Below, piece by piece: positions 43,700-56,279 of a stretch of 64,000 nucleotides of DNA (position 1 is its first letter; every line of letters begins with the position of its first letter). Source of the stretch: Nymphaea colorata (taxonomy: Eukaryota > Streptophyta > Magnoliopsida > Nymphaeales > Nymphaeaceae); NCBI RefSeq assembly GCF_008831285.2, contig NC_045143.1:24556302-24620301 (forward strand), written 5' to 3'. The position numbers were made by a program, and so were the translations under genes. The notes under the pieces were generated by a model. It was not told where the DNA came from. It did no database searches and saw only the letters and a program-made list of their open reading frames with translations.

Positions 43700-44159
43700 T
43701 AGCAATGTGAATACATCTGATTTGGATCGGCTATCTAACTAAAATGATTCGAAACAAATTGGATATGGAAAAAAATTAAATATCCGACAAAGAAATCAGA
43801 TCGGATTTGGATTTAGGAAATGACATCTGATAAATTTCTGATGCGGACTTGGATGTACATAAATATCTAATTGGATTCGGAAACTGATTCAGATTGGATT
43901 TAGTTTTGAATAAATATTCCATATCTAATGCTCTTATATTTTGAAAATTGGCGAAATTCAGTTCAAAATTCGGATTCAGATATTACTATAAAAATTGGAT
44001 TCAGATTGTGAAATCGAATTTTGGATTCAGATTGGGATATGACTTTTCTTCATTCATATTAAAATCTGATTCTGGATTCGAATCAGAATATGTTAATATC
44101 CGAAAAAGTACGTATGATTAAGGGTATATCTCATTCGAATCCAATCCATCGGCATCCCA
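43700..44159 (-). mobile_element. hAT-type MITE, family A, degraded copy
   Basis: In reverse orientation it aligns along its full length with 23039-23481 ('taatcata', 'tttttcggatatt', 'catat..gattcgaatcc', 'gtcatatcc.aatc', 'acaatctgaatcc'). The termini are eroded: TAGCAATGTGAA and ATCGGCATCCCA. Flanks atgcatca and tcgcagca share 5 of 8 bases and may be a decayed TSD. Much older than the 23-kb copy. Confidence 0.88.
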
Positions 44160-44399
44160 TCGCAGCATTGCTTCAATTTTATTCAAAATCATATTTCTTG
44201 TACTCGATCATCAATGCAAGAGTGAGATCTTCATTTCACTGACAGCCACGCAATTCCAATGAGCCATAGAACAAGCCAATCGGAGCCGCGAGCGCGAACC
44301 TGTAGAATAGTGAAGTTGCCCCTGTCCGTCGATAGAATTCTGCTACTATGACTACAGCTGCATTTTCTGCTACAGTCTCGCCTCGGCATCTTAGGTAAG

Positions 44400-44830
44400 G
44401 TCTCAATCTGTGGCAACCTCACTGCCTCCACTGATGTTGGTGAAGTTGGGACGATAGGGAGTCATGGCCGAAGTGTCGTGAGTAAGAGGTAGGACTGGGT
44501 CGACAAACTCTGTAACCAATCAGGCGTTGTTGAAAGGCCAGGGTCATGTCTGGCCGGGCATTGCTCGTAACAAGGAGTTAACCTCTCTTAGTTCAGTTTT
44601 TGGTACCCGCTTCTGAAGGTAATCCAAGGCGGTAGCGTCTGCTTGGCAGCGCCTCGGCCGGGTGGTCGTATCATTAGTGGTATCAGAGCATAGGCACAAC
44701 CACGATGACTCCAAAACACACTAGAAGATTGGCCCCTGCAACGTGGGAGAGACCCTTGAAGATTCCTCATAATCTTTAATACATGACTAAACATTCGAGG
44801 TGTTACAGATTCGACCTGCACAAACATGAT
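44400..44830 (+). mobile_element. LTR-retrotransposon relic with primer-binding site
   Basis: TGGTATCAGAGC at 44678-44689 is an exact match to the usual initiator-Met-tRNA primer-binding site. It is preceded by LTR-like sequence ending '...tatca' and followed at 44704 by ATGACTCC and a short basic gag-like start. No gag core, pol or second LTR follows, so it is a remnant of one end. A GGTGTTACA string at about 44802 resembles another LTR end. Confidence 0.6.
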
Positions 44831-45026
44831 ATTATTTCATTATGCAAACGTAATTTACCTGTATGATCTTGAATCAAATTTTCCTTTGATATTGGGTATC
44901 AATAAAAAGTAGTAACAAATAATTTTCTGGACTTTAGAGTCGAATTTGGACTCAATTGCGAAAGTACATATTGAATCCATTAACCAGATCCAACCATCGC
45001 ATAATGTTAAGATAGGCAGTGAGGTG

Positions 45027-45154
<128 letters not shown>

Positions 45155-45393
45155 CATAACATTACAAATGACACTTGGCAAAGGATAGTTGAACCAATCG
45201 AACAATTACTTGTGTTAAATTCAACGTGCAAAACAATATTTTAAACAATCTAACCATTTAGATATTGCCTTAAAGTAATTTGGCACGTGAACCAAGCTAA
45301 TAATTGAGATCAAAATAAGTTTGCAACCATTATACCCCACCCCTAATATCATTATAATGTTTATTGCAACAAAATTGTTCTTTCATGGCCTTC

Positions 45394-45409
45394 CCACTCT
45401 CTCTCTCTC

Positions 45410-45480
<71 letters not shown>
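45394..45480. repeat. Compound microsatellite (CT)n(TA)n
   Basis: TCTCTCTC followed by about 70 bp of TA repeats. Confidence 0.95.
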
Positions 45481-45487
<7 letters not shown>

Positions 45488-47533
45488 TCTATCTCTGTCT
45501 CTTTCTCTCCCTCCACCGACGAAATTAAAAGGGTGCGTCTAGAATCAATTTTTGGACATGGATTGAATTTCATGACCCTATCATATTTTGATAAATTTCG
45601 AACAATTAAATTTGCTAATTCGAAATTCTCATGTACCCAGTCTCTCGTTTTTTTTTTTTTCATATCTATAAATTTTGTATCTTTCGAGGTTGAATGTGGA
45701 AAACAAATTTCAAAATTAAATCCATCTGGAATCTGGGTGATTCAATTGGGCAGTGATGAACAAGCATAAAATACTAGAGTGCTCCTTGGATTTGGTTCTC
45801 TACGAAGTGGTTGTACCATTGCAATTTCATGACTGCACTGATTACGTAAGAACAGTACATTAAGGCTGCAGAACCGTTGATTTAATTAAAATTCTGAAGT
45901 ACGTTTTACATTTTAGAACATAGATTAATTTACGTGTTTTTTTTTGTCACAACGTACAAGTATACTGCCTTTGAATTCAATAAAAAACAACTTAAATTAT
46001 GAGATTTAACATATAAAATATGCTAAAGGCAGTCACAGAAATTCAAAGTTAACATTTGCCTACCAAGTTGTAGAAGATGGCTATATTTCTCAAGATGCTT
46101 TTCGTTTTCCAGATAGTGGTGAAACGTACAGTTCATTAAGTACCTATGTGGGTTGAAAGGTACAGCTAGAATTTTTTCATGATAGGAGCTGAAGTATAGT
46201 TACATAATTTTAACTGGGGTCGATATATAATTTTTCAAATTTTTTATATATGTTAAATTAAAATTTTTAAAAATTGGATTATATATATATATGGATTTAA
46301 TTTAGATTTGGAGCTGTAAAAGACAATAGAACTGGAACCCATTTGCAATTTGCTTACCAACACATAAAAAGAGTGAATTGTGTGGACCACTTGGTGCATG
46401 GAAGACATATGCACAAAAAAAAAGGAAGGAGTTAAGATATTTTGGAAAATTTTTAAAAAATGTTCTTTTTGGTGTTTTAACTTTTTTCGATTTCCTTCTT
46501 CATACCTACGAAAAGTTCACTTTTTTCTATTGACAATGGGGATTTTAGTCATGAGCATGCTGGCACAAAAAAAAATTGTGCTCCAGCATGCACATATAAC
46601 CAGCTCCGACACCAGTAGTTGTAGAAATTAGGGCAAAAAATAGAAGGGAAAGCTTCCGCTTTGAACGCTTTCTGATAAGTGTCTCAAGGATCAGTATTAG
46701 TTGGGTCAGGTGATGCTGCTTTTCCCTCCCACAAATTTATCATTATCAATTTTAGTTTTTTTTTTTGACAAAAAAAATTACAAACAACCAGAAAGACGAA
46801 TCCCACCCAACCCCTTATCCTCATGGTGCTTTAACTTGCATATTGGTGGTCCCTTATATAGTACAGAAGGTTGATGCTATGGGACTTTGAAACAAGAACT
46901 CGCCTACCTGCCCCCACCCCAACCATTGCACCAACTAACAATATAATAAAATGAAACTAAAAAAAATTCCTAAATCAAGTCCTGAAAGTGGTGCCAGATA
47001 TATGCTGGGCCCATGGTCACTCTAACCAATAATATTTTATTTGAAATACTTTTCCATTAAGAAAGACACAGAAAGCGAATTTCATGCAATGCACTGCTTT
47101 GTTTGTCAATTATATATCGTGGTGCACACCAATATCTAGAAGGCTGATTTTTCTCCTTTCATTTTCGTCATAACTAACAGTTAAGGTATCCACTTTTGTG
47201 TGGTTCCACCTACCTTCTTCTTCTTCTTCACATGCCTCATATCTTCTTCTTCGTCTTAAAATCCCAACTAAGGAATCAAGAAGAAATCAATAGTGGCCTC
47301 CCTTATGTTTTTTTCCAGACAGTGATTTTTTTTAAGAAAAATATTTGTTTTAGTTGTATCTCAGCATTACCTTTTTTTTTTGCTTTTAAACACTAAAAAA
47401 ATCCAAATACCAATAACTTTAAAAATATGTTACGGTTATAAGCAGCATGACATAGTTGTCTGAACTGATAGGCCTGTGTAAGTCCAATTGACATGTAATA
47501 CTGCTCCCACCCAAGTTACGAGACTCTAGGGGT

Positions 47534-48092
47534 AGGGGTGGGCATCGGGCCGGGCCCAGCCCGATGCCACTGGAGTGCCCCTATTCCAGGCGGACCATGG
47601 GAGAGGCGGGGGAAGGGGGAAGAAGGAGAGGCGGAGGAGGAGGAGGAGGAAGAAGGAGAGGCGGAGGGTGGGAAGAAGAAAGAAGGAGAGGTCGAGGAGG
47701 TGGAGCAAGAAGGAGAGGTGGAGGAGGTGCAGGCGGAGGGGGGGAAGGGGTAAGAAGGAGAGGCGGAGGAGGTGGAGGAAGAAGGAGAGGCGGAGGGGGG
47801 AAGGGGGAAGAAGGAGAGGCGGAGGAGGTCGAGGAAGAAGGAGAGGCGGACGGGGGGAAGGGGGAAGAAGGAGAGGCAGAGGAGGTGGAGGCGGAGGGGG
47901 GGGGAGGGGGAAGAAGGAGAGGCGGAAGGGGGGAAGGGGGAAGAAGAAGAGGTGGAGGAGGGTGGAGGATGGAAAAGATGAGGAGGACAGGAGGAGGAGT
48001 AGGATGAAAACGGGCCGGGGCGGGCAGACCGGGGCCCGACCGGGTCAGGTACCGGGTACCTGGTGGCGGCCCGGCTGGGTGCCCAGGCCTAC
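47534..48092 (+). mobile_element. hAT-type MITE, family C, with internal purine minisatellite; TSD CTAGGGGT
   Basis: Ends AGGGGTGGGCATCGGGCCGG and GCCCGGCTGGGTGCCCAGGC + CTAC, imperfect inverted repeats of the TAGGGGTGGGCA type common to plant hAT MITEs. An exact 8-bp duplication CTAGGGGT flanks them (47526-47533, 48093-48100). The 559-bp body is dominated by a purine-rich tandem array, with no transposase. The GC-rich ends contrast with the AT-rich surroundings. Confidence 0.85.
47615..47965 (+). repeat. Purine minisatellite, about 11 units of AAGAAGGAGAGGYGGAGG-type
   Basis: I count eleven AAGAAGGAGAGG(C/T)GGAGG-like cores separated by GAGGTGGAGG or GGGGAAGGGGG spacers (unit 27-35 bp). All three plus frames stay open because the array is almost free of T. 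The predicted Glu/Arg/Gly-rich proteins are artefacts. Confidence 0.9.
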
Positions 48093-48100
48093 CTAGGGGT

Positions 48101-49080
48101 AAGAGAAAAGGATAAGGGCTTCGGCCTCTCTGAGGTGTTTGTACAAAATAAAGCAGAAAAGACAGTTATGAAATCAATTTAATCCAAAGCATCCACCAAT
48201 AAAAAAAAATGACAAGAGCACCAATTTCATCACATCAAACATTATTAGTTGGACATTTTTAGGTTTACTCTTCTTTTAAGAATTATTCTCATTTTCAAGG
48301 TGTTATCACCTCAAATTTTTCAAAGGACTGCATTCCATTTTATTCACACAAGATTGTCAGTTATTTCAACCAATTTTACAATGATTTGGATCGAATTTGG
48401 ATCCTTAGCCTAAGCTCAACCCAAAGGAGACTTCATGGTCCATATCCAAATTCAAATCTCGACCCTAGACCGAAGAAAAACTTCTTTATTCATATTCAAA
48501 TCCAGTTCTCGACCCTGGATCCAAAACAGACCTCTAGATCCATATCTGAACCAAATGCAAGTTTAAATCCAAAATCTAAATTTAGATAGAGATTTATATC
48601 CAAATCAAAGTCCTAGATCCAAAATTCAGACCTTATTCTGAAATAAGAAGGCAAAGTCCGCAATTTAGCTCAACGAATGAAATTAAGTCCAAACTAGGAA
48701 AGCAGACCCATAAAGCTACTCTCAGATCCAAATTATGTCCAAAACCAAAATTTGGATCCAAATCGAGAATTTCAACTCAAAATCTAAAGTTGATGCTATA
48801 ATAACAAATTTTGATGCTATTGAGTGCCGTGCGTGTACACATAGATCTCCCATTTGTTTTGTGTTTCAATCTCATGCCAAAAACTTTAAAAATATGTTTT
48901 GAGCCTAAACCACTCATCTAATTATTGATCTGAGCCTCGTACGTCAAATTGAATGCATTGCAACCAAGCAAACCCATTTGGATCTAAAACGAGCCCGAAA
49001 CCACCTAAAATGAAATCGGGCCTGTTTGTAACATAAGACAATTTTGCCCTTTAAACTATGAGTTTTCAAAAATGACTTAT
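48101..49080. repeat. Intergenic with imperfect ~50-bp repeats at 48430-48600
   Basis: Repeated order 'tccatatccaaattcaaatc..gaccctaga' then '..cttta', and 'ttcatattcaaatcc..ttctcgaccctgga', then 'tccatatctgaacc'. At least three diverged units at about 50-55 bp spacing. No coding. Confidence 0.5.
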
Positions 49081-49485
49081 ATTTTTTATGTGTGGAACCC
49101 CTTTGGAAGCGAGGGAGGCCAAAGCCATCCCTTATTGGTCTAAAACAAGCCAATAAGGAGGCATTTCGCCCTCTCTTCCACATGCCCTACACACTGCCAG
49201 ACGTTCTGAACGAGCAGAGCATAGCCAGATCGTGCACTCAAGCTAGAGCACACGGCCACCCCAGGCACTCTCACTTGGCCACACGTGAGCAGCCAATCAC
49301 GGCTGCATGGGCCTGGGCCATAACGAGGCCGGGACTGCAGCCTCTGGAGGCCCAGTTTTGACTAAAAGAAGGTGGTTTTTAGTATGTTGTGTGGGCACTA
49401 GTCCTGCCCACACCCCCCGAAGGGATCTTTTCATGGGTAAGGGCCAACCTCACTTGGTCAAAACCTATCTTAAAAAAATAATAAT
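49081..49485. other. GC-richer block 3 upstream of repeat R
   Basis: Non-coding. As at 14 and 17 kb, it is followed by a TATA-like string (49566) and a pyrimidine-rich region. No domain in any frame. Confidence 0.35.
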
Positions 49486-49489
49486 AATA

Positions 49490-49655
49490 ATTCAAAAATA
49501 CTTAGAATTTGCATGAAAATGTTGAAATTACAAAAATTAAAATTTTTAGCTTTGGATCCAAAACTCTCTATAAATACCTTTAAAATCTTCTCTCTTGGCA
49601 TGAGCTAACCCTTATGAAACCTCTAGTACTTTCTCAATTGAAGACTTAAAGTTTT
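49490..49655 (+). repeat. Dispersed repeat R with TATA-like box (partner 21831-21995)
   Basis: Contains 'ctctctataaatacc' at about 49563-49577. It aligns with the reverse complement of 21831-21995 over about 160 bp. It could be the promoter part of an LTR belonging to the Tat/Ogre-like coding remnants downstream (inference only; no second LTR in the window). Confidence 0.65.
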
Positions 49656-50339
49656 TTTCCTAGCTCTCCCTCCCAATTTCTCTCATCTTATCTTCTTATT
49701 CTTCTCCAACCTTGGAAGCAAGCTTCTCCAACTTTCACTCTTCAAGAGAGTACAATGAGACCTTTCGAAGAGAAATGCTCAACACCTTGGAACTTCACTC
49801 GATGAAGCTTTAGGATCAACTGGAGAAGAAGACTCATTTCCTAAAACCATTTTCATTAGAAGTATGTAGTCATCCTATCATTTTCTTTCTTTTCATTTTC
49901 CTTCGCCATCTTCCTATAGTCATGCAAGAGAGCTCTGAGGGTCTCCTATCAACAGTCAAGCGCTACTCTTGAGTGCACTAGGAGTATAAGCAAAACAAAA
50001 TAAATGACATTTCTCCATTTATTTTTGAAATATGATTCTTCATTTCTTTGCTCATTGAATGTGTGCATCGTTCATGTTTGAGATGATGTTCATGCATGGT
50101 AGACTGATTTTTTTCTTAAATATGCGAATGAATGGTAAGAATGAGTGCTTGAATTGGGATTTCTTTGTTATTATCTAGATTTTTGAGCTTGGGATTTGTC
50201 CACCTCGGAAAAACCCCTTACAAATATGTACATGTTAAAATACATCTTCCTGATATTTTTACATTTAACATTTCTCTTGGTTTTAATTTTCATATATATA
50301 TGCATATATACATGTTACATGTTATATACGTATACATGT

Positions 50340-50526
50340 ACACAAATATCTCTCTTTATCCTTCTTTCTCTTTGATTTACTATATTCTTTTATAAATTTT
50401 CATATACATATACATATAAATAAATATACATGTGTAATCCACTTTCTCTCCCTCTCTCTCTCTTTTCGAGCTAATATTTTCTTTTTACTAACTTTCATAT
50501 ATATATATATATATGTATATATATAT

Positions 50527-50561
<35 letters not shown>

Positions 50562-50870
50562 TTTCTCTATCTCTCTCTCTCTAAAATCTTCTTCTTCTAT
50601 CTCTCTTTCTCTTAAATTTAAAGTCTTTCTTTTATAAATTTTCATACACGCATGTGTGCACACACACACACACACATATATATATTTATACACACACGCA
50701 CACATCCATCTTTCTCTCTTTAAAATTTTTCTTTCTTTCTTTTTAAAATCTCTTTTTCGTTCTCTTTCTCCCTCTTTCTCTTGGCTTAAAATCTTTTTGT
50801 TTTTTTCTTTCATTAACTTGAATGACTCTTTCTTAATATCTAAGATTTTAATTTTCATTTATCGACTTCA
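50340..50870 (+). repeat. CT-rich array 5 with (TA)n(TTTA)n and (CA)n
   Basis: Pyrimidine-rich with TTAAAATCTCTTTTTCG (about 50740), a near-exact match to the unit at about 18929. Also (TA)n then about nine TTTA units at 50501-50562, and (CA)n(TA)n at 50660-50700. Links this locus to the arrays at 12-22 kb. Confidence 0.75.
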
Positions 50871-52580
50871 CTAAAACCAAAACTCAAGTAAGCACCCAAT
50901 ATTAGAATCGTGCTTGATGGTCTACAACTCCATTTTATTTTCAATCTTTTTTTCTCTTTATAAGAATACTTAAAATAAATATGTTAATAAATCTACATGT
51001 ATGTGATGGTAGGGATGTCCTTAAATGAATGATATGATAGGAATTAATAATTTATTTTTAATAATATAGAATCGATTCATTCATACATTCACATTCACTA
51101 GTGGAATTCACGAATGAGCACAAGTATTTCTCTTAGAAAACTTAAACAAGATGAGATGGATTTAGAGAAAAATCTTAAACCTACTTAAGTTCTTAAAAGA
51201 ACACTAAATCGATTTCGACAAGAAATCTTTAAAATACCCATATTATCTTTGAAAGTTTTTAAATGATATTTGCAAAGATTTCTTCATTCAAAAATATTTC
51301 AAATCAAAATGCTTTATTTTCTCAAATGATGCTTTAAATTTTTTTATCTAAAGTATTTGAAATATCAATTCTTCAACCTTTTTTCCAAGCACCACATTGC
51401 ATTTAAAATGTAAAATATCATTAACTAAAAATAAAATACATCGAAAATAAGCATAGCCCTTAGATTAGTTACCCCAGTAAAGTCACCGGGAATGGCTAAT
51501 CCTTGTACCGATGGGTGAGTTTCTTTCTTTCTCATTTCTAAAATAAAACTGTATTTTTCTGAAGGACTCAAAAAACTAAAATAAATTTTAGAATACAAAC
51601 AGACGACGACCATGATGGGACCCATCATTGTTTGACTATGATTATCATTGATGCATTTCCACTAATTCGAACATCATCTATATTGCCTATGTTAAAGCAT
51701 TTCTCTTTCTTTGAACTTGACTCCATTGACATTACATTACATTGTTTGATGATTGTATTTGCTCTTTTGCATATAACTAATTAAGGAGGATCAATCATGT
51801 TCACCTAGATCTAGGATCAAATATAACTCTCTTCAATTTAAGGTTTGATTGAAAACAGTGTTTGTTCTTCTACCTTATTTTAATCACTGTCTTGCGCAAC
51901 ATTGCATTAGAGACAACCAATCTTGCATGTTTGTTCATATTTTAAAACTTCATATATTTATTTGTCTTGGTCATCATGTTACTGAGCTTGGTCTTAGTTA
52001 GTAGCACAAGACTAAGTCTTATAATTAGACCACACCTTGGGCAGAAAAACCCTCTCTTTAGTACTATGAATGGTAATTTGTGGTATACTGATGGATGAAC
52101 AAAGAAAAGTAGAAAAACTTTACCGTTAGTTGGCCTAAGGAAGAATCTATGCTAATACTAAGTCATTTAGATAAAGTATATAAACATAACTTGATATTGC
52201 ATTATCATGATGCAAAGTTATCTCAATATACCTCTTTTTTTTTAAGTGTTGGATGTGCACAAAGCCTTATTTGGTGATTTATGACCTCATTATATGCCTT
52301 TATCTCATATTGTCCTTATTAACTTTGTCAATCTTTCCCACTAATTTGATCTCTATCCTTCAGAATCTATACTCAAGATGTATTATTTTTAACATGGTGT
52401 TACCTTCCTTTATGATCACATCCTTTTCAGAAAAGAACTCGAACGGTCTACTTATGTTTTTCTTAAGTTTGGACCCTTGGCTCCCAAATGGTATCGGTGC
52501 ATCTCACCTTCTCTCGGATGTTTCCTTCTTATTTTGATGAATGTGGGCTAGAGACAGTGGCAGCCAGAGGAATGCAATCA
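50871..52580. other. AT-rich stretch upstream of Tat/Ogre-like remnants; no gene seen
   Basis: No primer-binding site or LTR end could be recognised. It may be LTR/leader sequence of the element whose coding remnants start at about 52.6 kb. The 94-codon frame at 52253-52537 is not domain-like. Confidence 0.35.
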
Positions 52581-53565
52581 GTGGATGGGAATTTATTTTT
52601 TACTGTTGCTGAGTGATGGAACCCAAGGACCTCCTCTTTTTTATTTCCTTAAGGAGAAATGACAATATTATTGAATAAATTTACTGAAATACTTGACCTC
52701 CTTACCCCAACTTGTAATCCAAATAACCTATTGGAGAAACAATTTCTTATGAACCCAACTAAAGTTAATGTAAATGACCTTATAGCTCACTTTACGGAAC
52801 AAAAAACTTGTCCCCTAGTAGAAAACAATGAAAACTGAAGCATCAACCAAAAAACCCTACATGAAGAATTTGGAGCCTATGTTGATCATTCCACCTTATC
52901 TTGGAAAGCCATAAAAAGAATCAAGCACTGCATGATGCTTTGCATAGTAGGAGTGACCCTCTTAACTAATGGAACTAACCTCCTAGATGTTTGTATCACC
53001 CAACTATTTTGGATATCGAAGCATAATAGGCTCGACACTTGTCAGCAGCAATCACAACCTTAGCTTTCCTTTACCAAGGATGCACTCGCTTCACCATACA
53101 TATGCTTTAAAATCATGGTTTCTCAAGCAAGTGGAATCCCGAGCCGGTCTATTTAGAAACACTGATGAAGCATTAACAGTCTTAGAACAATACCATCATT
53201 TGATCGAGCAGCTAGATGAAGAAGAGAACCTTTTGGATTATTATAATCGTCACCATAGTCAACCTAGATACATTCACCATTACCATGGTCATTCCACACT
53301 CTTGGACTCCTATTTCATAGTTGATCATTGTGCTAATAGAAACATACGACAATTCTCTCAGAGATAGAAGATGGTTTCCATGCATTCCCCGATTAGAGCT
53401 ATTCCCGAATTCAACCTCAACTCTCCTCAATGGGTATCATTATTCACAGTAGCTCGACAAAAATGGAACACACAGATATCTTATACTTGGTTCACATGCC
53501 CAGTAGAAAAGAAGGAATATGCCAAGTGGTGGGATGCCAACCAACCACCATCCATCCTTCCTTGA
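52580..53565 (+). pseudogene. ORF1-like protein remnant of a Tat/Ogre-type gypsy element
   Basis: After several frame breaks, about 52905-53060 reads AIKRIKHCMMLCIVGVTLL, LLDVCITQLFW and a DTCQQQ tail. This resembles the region of the extra ORF upstream of gag in Ogre/Tat elements usually seen as IYGLVLFP...FVD.AAI.VF...LAD. 52987-53565 continues with an acidic helical part (NTDEALTVLEQYHHLIEQL) and ends ...EKKEYAKWWDANQPPS then stop. The protein's function is unknown even in intact elements. Assigned partly because gag and protease of the same type follow. Confidence 0.5.
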
Positions 53566-54320
53566 AAGTTTCTGTTGTCAACTTTGTACTTTTTATTTAT
53601 AGTGTCTTCAATCATTGTCATCTATAATCAGTTAATGATTTTTCTGCTTGTAATCTTTAAACTCTTAATGCAATATCAACCTTCATTTTGTTATCATTTT
53701 CCTTCCATAACTTTTCAATTTCCTATCTTATAAGGTGAATTTTTGATGCCAACATAATGGTTGAAACAAAAGCACAAGCTAAGCATGCCCCTTAGAACGA
53801 AGCTTCATCTTCTGTCCTATACCAGAGACACTTGACTTCCAAGTAATTGAACCAGAAGGCTACCATATATTCTAGTTGTTTATGGAGTGCTTCATTAATG
53901 CTAACTCCAAAACCAGCAATTGAAAAACTTATCAAACAAAAAAGAAACTAGAAAAACAACAAGCCTTCTCCTTCAGATCCGAATAAAGACCATTTAATTC
54001 AGACTCGACAACTAGTAAGGATGAAAAGCTTGAATTGCTTCTACCAGAGAAGAAGATGATGATGAAAAAAAGCAAGAAAGAAATGGAAATCATAGGGGAT
54101 AGCAGCTCACCAGCCCTATCTCAGGTGGAAGTTCGGAAGATAAACGAAAAAGAAAAGAAAGCCTGAGAAAGTCAAAAGGTCAAAGAGGTATATCCCAAGT
54201 AGCAGCTAGAATAGCAAGAGTCCTTAAGAGAAAGTAAAAGAAGTCAATGGCAAAAAGAAAAAAGTAAGATCAAAGTCAGGCAAATAAAGTGATGACGAAG
54301 TCCAATTAAGCACAAGTTTT
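53566..54320. other. Spacer between ORF1-like and gag-like remnants
   Basis: Lys/Glu-rich fragments in all frames (for example around 54040-54300), probably the degraded linker or N-terminal part of gag-pol. No domain can be called. Confidence 0.4.
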
Positions 54321-54325
54321 ACGAA

Positions 54326-55600
54326 ATGGAGAAAAGAATGAACAACCTTGAACTTAAGGGGAAGGAAAAACATTCATACTCATGCGAAGATTATTACCTA
54401 TGCATTGAAGGAGATAAAGACATGAAGATTTTTCTTAAGGAGTTTGTCAAGGATGATGGAACCACTTCTCTGCATGTTCACCTTTCAACATTCATCAATG
54501 ATTGTTACAAGATCCGAAAAAATAACAAATCATTTTTTCAGTACTTCTCAAGGAGTCTCAAAGGCATTGTTGTGCAATTGTACAAAGAAAACATTAACCC
54601 AGTTGAACTAAAGAAATTTGATAAATTGATAACATGTTCATCGAGAGATTTGAGCAAAATATCTCAATGGCTCTGACTCAATATCGTTTGTAGTCTCTAT
54701 CAAAAGCAAAGAAAAAAGGCTTGAGAATTCATTCAAAAATGAAGAATTCAATGGAACAAGATGAAGAAGCCTGTCTCTAAAACACATGCTCTATCACTTG
54801 TTAGGAAAAAACTTGCCCATTCTTTAAAGAGTCTCATCTGCAATGCTCGAATCAAGACCTTTGCCGATTTGATCAAACACGTATATTCAATAAAGGAAGG
54901 AATTGAATTAGGCAATTTTGATGGAATTGTTGCATCCAAATACAAAGAAGTGGGTAAGAAAAGAATTAAAACCCATTTACCCGCTCACTTCATAGCAAAT
55001 TCCGATACTCTAAAAGACAATAGCAACATATTATAAGCATGACAAAGAGACAACCCATAAGAAAAGCACACAGCTGCCCAAGGGAAACGAAGAATGAATA
55101 AACAAACACTCAGGCTAGAGTTACGAAAGTTAATTCCCATCAGCCAACCTCACGAGAAGATCATAGAATACCTCATTGCCAAAAAAGTGTTATGTTGCCA
55201 AACATTTCAGAACCTCCAAAAATGATGGGAATTGATAAAGAAAAATTATGTAAGTTTTATCGTGCCCCTCATCATGACACTAAGGATTGTTTTGTCCTCA
55301 AGAATATCATCCAAGATTTCATCAACAAAGATCTCAAAGTTGATCATGATAGCATTCCTGAGATATTGAGGAATCCATTCCTTGATTATGAAAAGGCAGC
55401 ATTCGCCACAATTGCAGTGGCCAGTTTGCTCCCATATCAGCAGGAGTACATCCGACCTTGTGATGGAAACAAGTCACACCAAGTTATGGTGACTAATTGG
55501 GGTAAGCAACCTTTAGACTTCATTACTATGATGAACAACAAGATAGAACGTTCATCCAAAAACTTTACCGTAATTTCAAAAACCTTTTTCTTATGAGTTG
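54326..55600 (+). pseudogene. Gag region of a Tat/Ogre-type gypsy element (broken)
   Basis: 54326-54676 has a gag-core-like composition (HLSTFINDCYKIRKNNKSFFQYF). 54761-55036 continues with NARIKTFADLIKHVYSIKEGIELG and ends at a stop. 55192-55596 opens with the zinc-knuckle-like block KLCKFYRAPHHDTKDCFVLK and NIIQDFI, typical of Tat/Ogre gag (C-x-F-H-x2-x-H-x-T-x2-C). Three separate frames, so non-functional. Confidence 0.75.
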
Positions 55601-55639
55601 GTGATAATGAGTTGTCAGATGACTCCCCAAACAAGGATC

Positions 55640-56140
55640 TATGTTATTCCGATGATGTCATCATTTTGGAAGAAAGTCTTATTGAGGGAGACTGGATTCA
55701 AGCCTCCAAAAACCAGTCAATCATTTATACAGAAAAATATCTTTTAAAATGAGGATAATACTATAAAGAGGCTCTCTATATTGCCATCCAAGTTATTGAT
55801 TTGACTGTGCCACATGGATTGATCATTGGAGGAAGTGACTTAAATATTTATCTTGTTTTCACAGCCAAGGCTTTCGGCTTCCGTGAAGACAAATATCGCC
55901 CTGATCAAACCAAAATATATGGATATGATGGTTGAAGAATGAATAGCAAAGGAACCCTCATGATGGACATGATCATCGAATGCACCAGTCACTCTATTTT
56001 ATTTCATGTGGTGAATGTACCCCATCATACAACTTGCTCCTGGGGCGGTGTTGTATCCATGAAGTATGAGGTATCTGATACACTCTTCACCAATGACTTA
56101 AATAGAATTTTAGCCCATCTGTCATCACCGTATGTGTAGA
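55640..56140 (+). pseudogene. Protease region of a Tat/Ogre-type gypsy element (broken)
   Basis: The plus strand reads EGDWIQASKN, then VPHGLIIGGSDLNIYLVFTA (about 55810-55870; GGSDLN matches the usual DGGS-A-LN active-site region with the catalytic Asp lost to Gly or Ile context). It continues IYGYDG, a stop, and KGTLMMDMIIECTSHSILF, HVVNVP, to LAHLSSPYV. No RT, RNase H or integrase follows; the element is truncated here. Confidence 0.72.
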
Positions 56141-56279
56141 GGACCTGATCGAGAGGTTGATACAGCCAATACTCCCTAGACCAATTAACTCGATGGACAT
56201 ACTCAACATAAGGACAACGAAAGAAGCACCTTAGAAAAAAGGATGTGAAGCATGGAGGTAGGTAAATCATCCAGAAGTA

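Noticed and set aside
47538-48096. Plus-strand frames of 71-173 codons rich in Glu, Arg, Gly and Lys
   Set aside because: Open only because the purine array contains almost no T; three frames are open at once and the array is inside a MITE.
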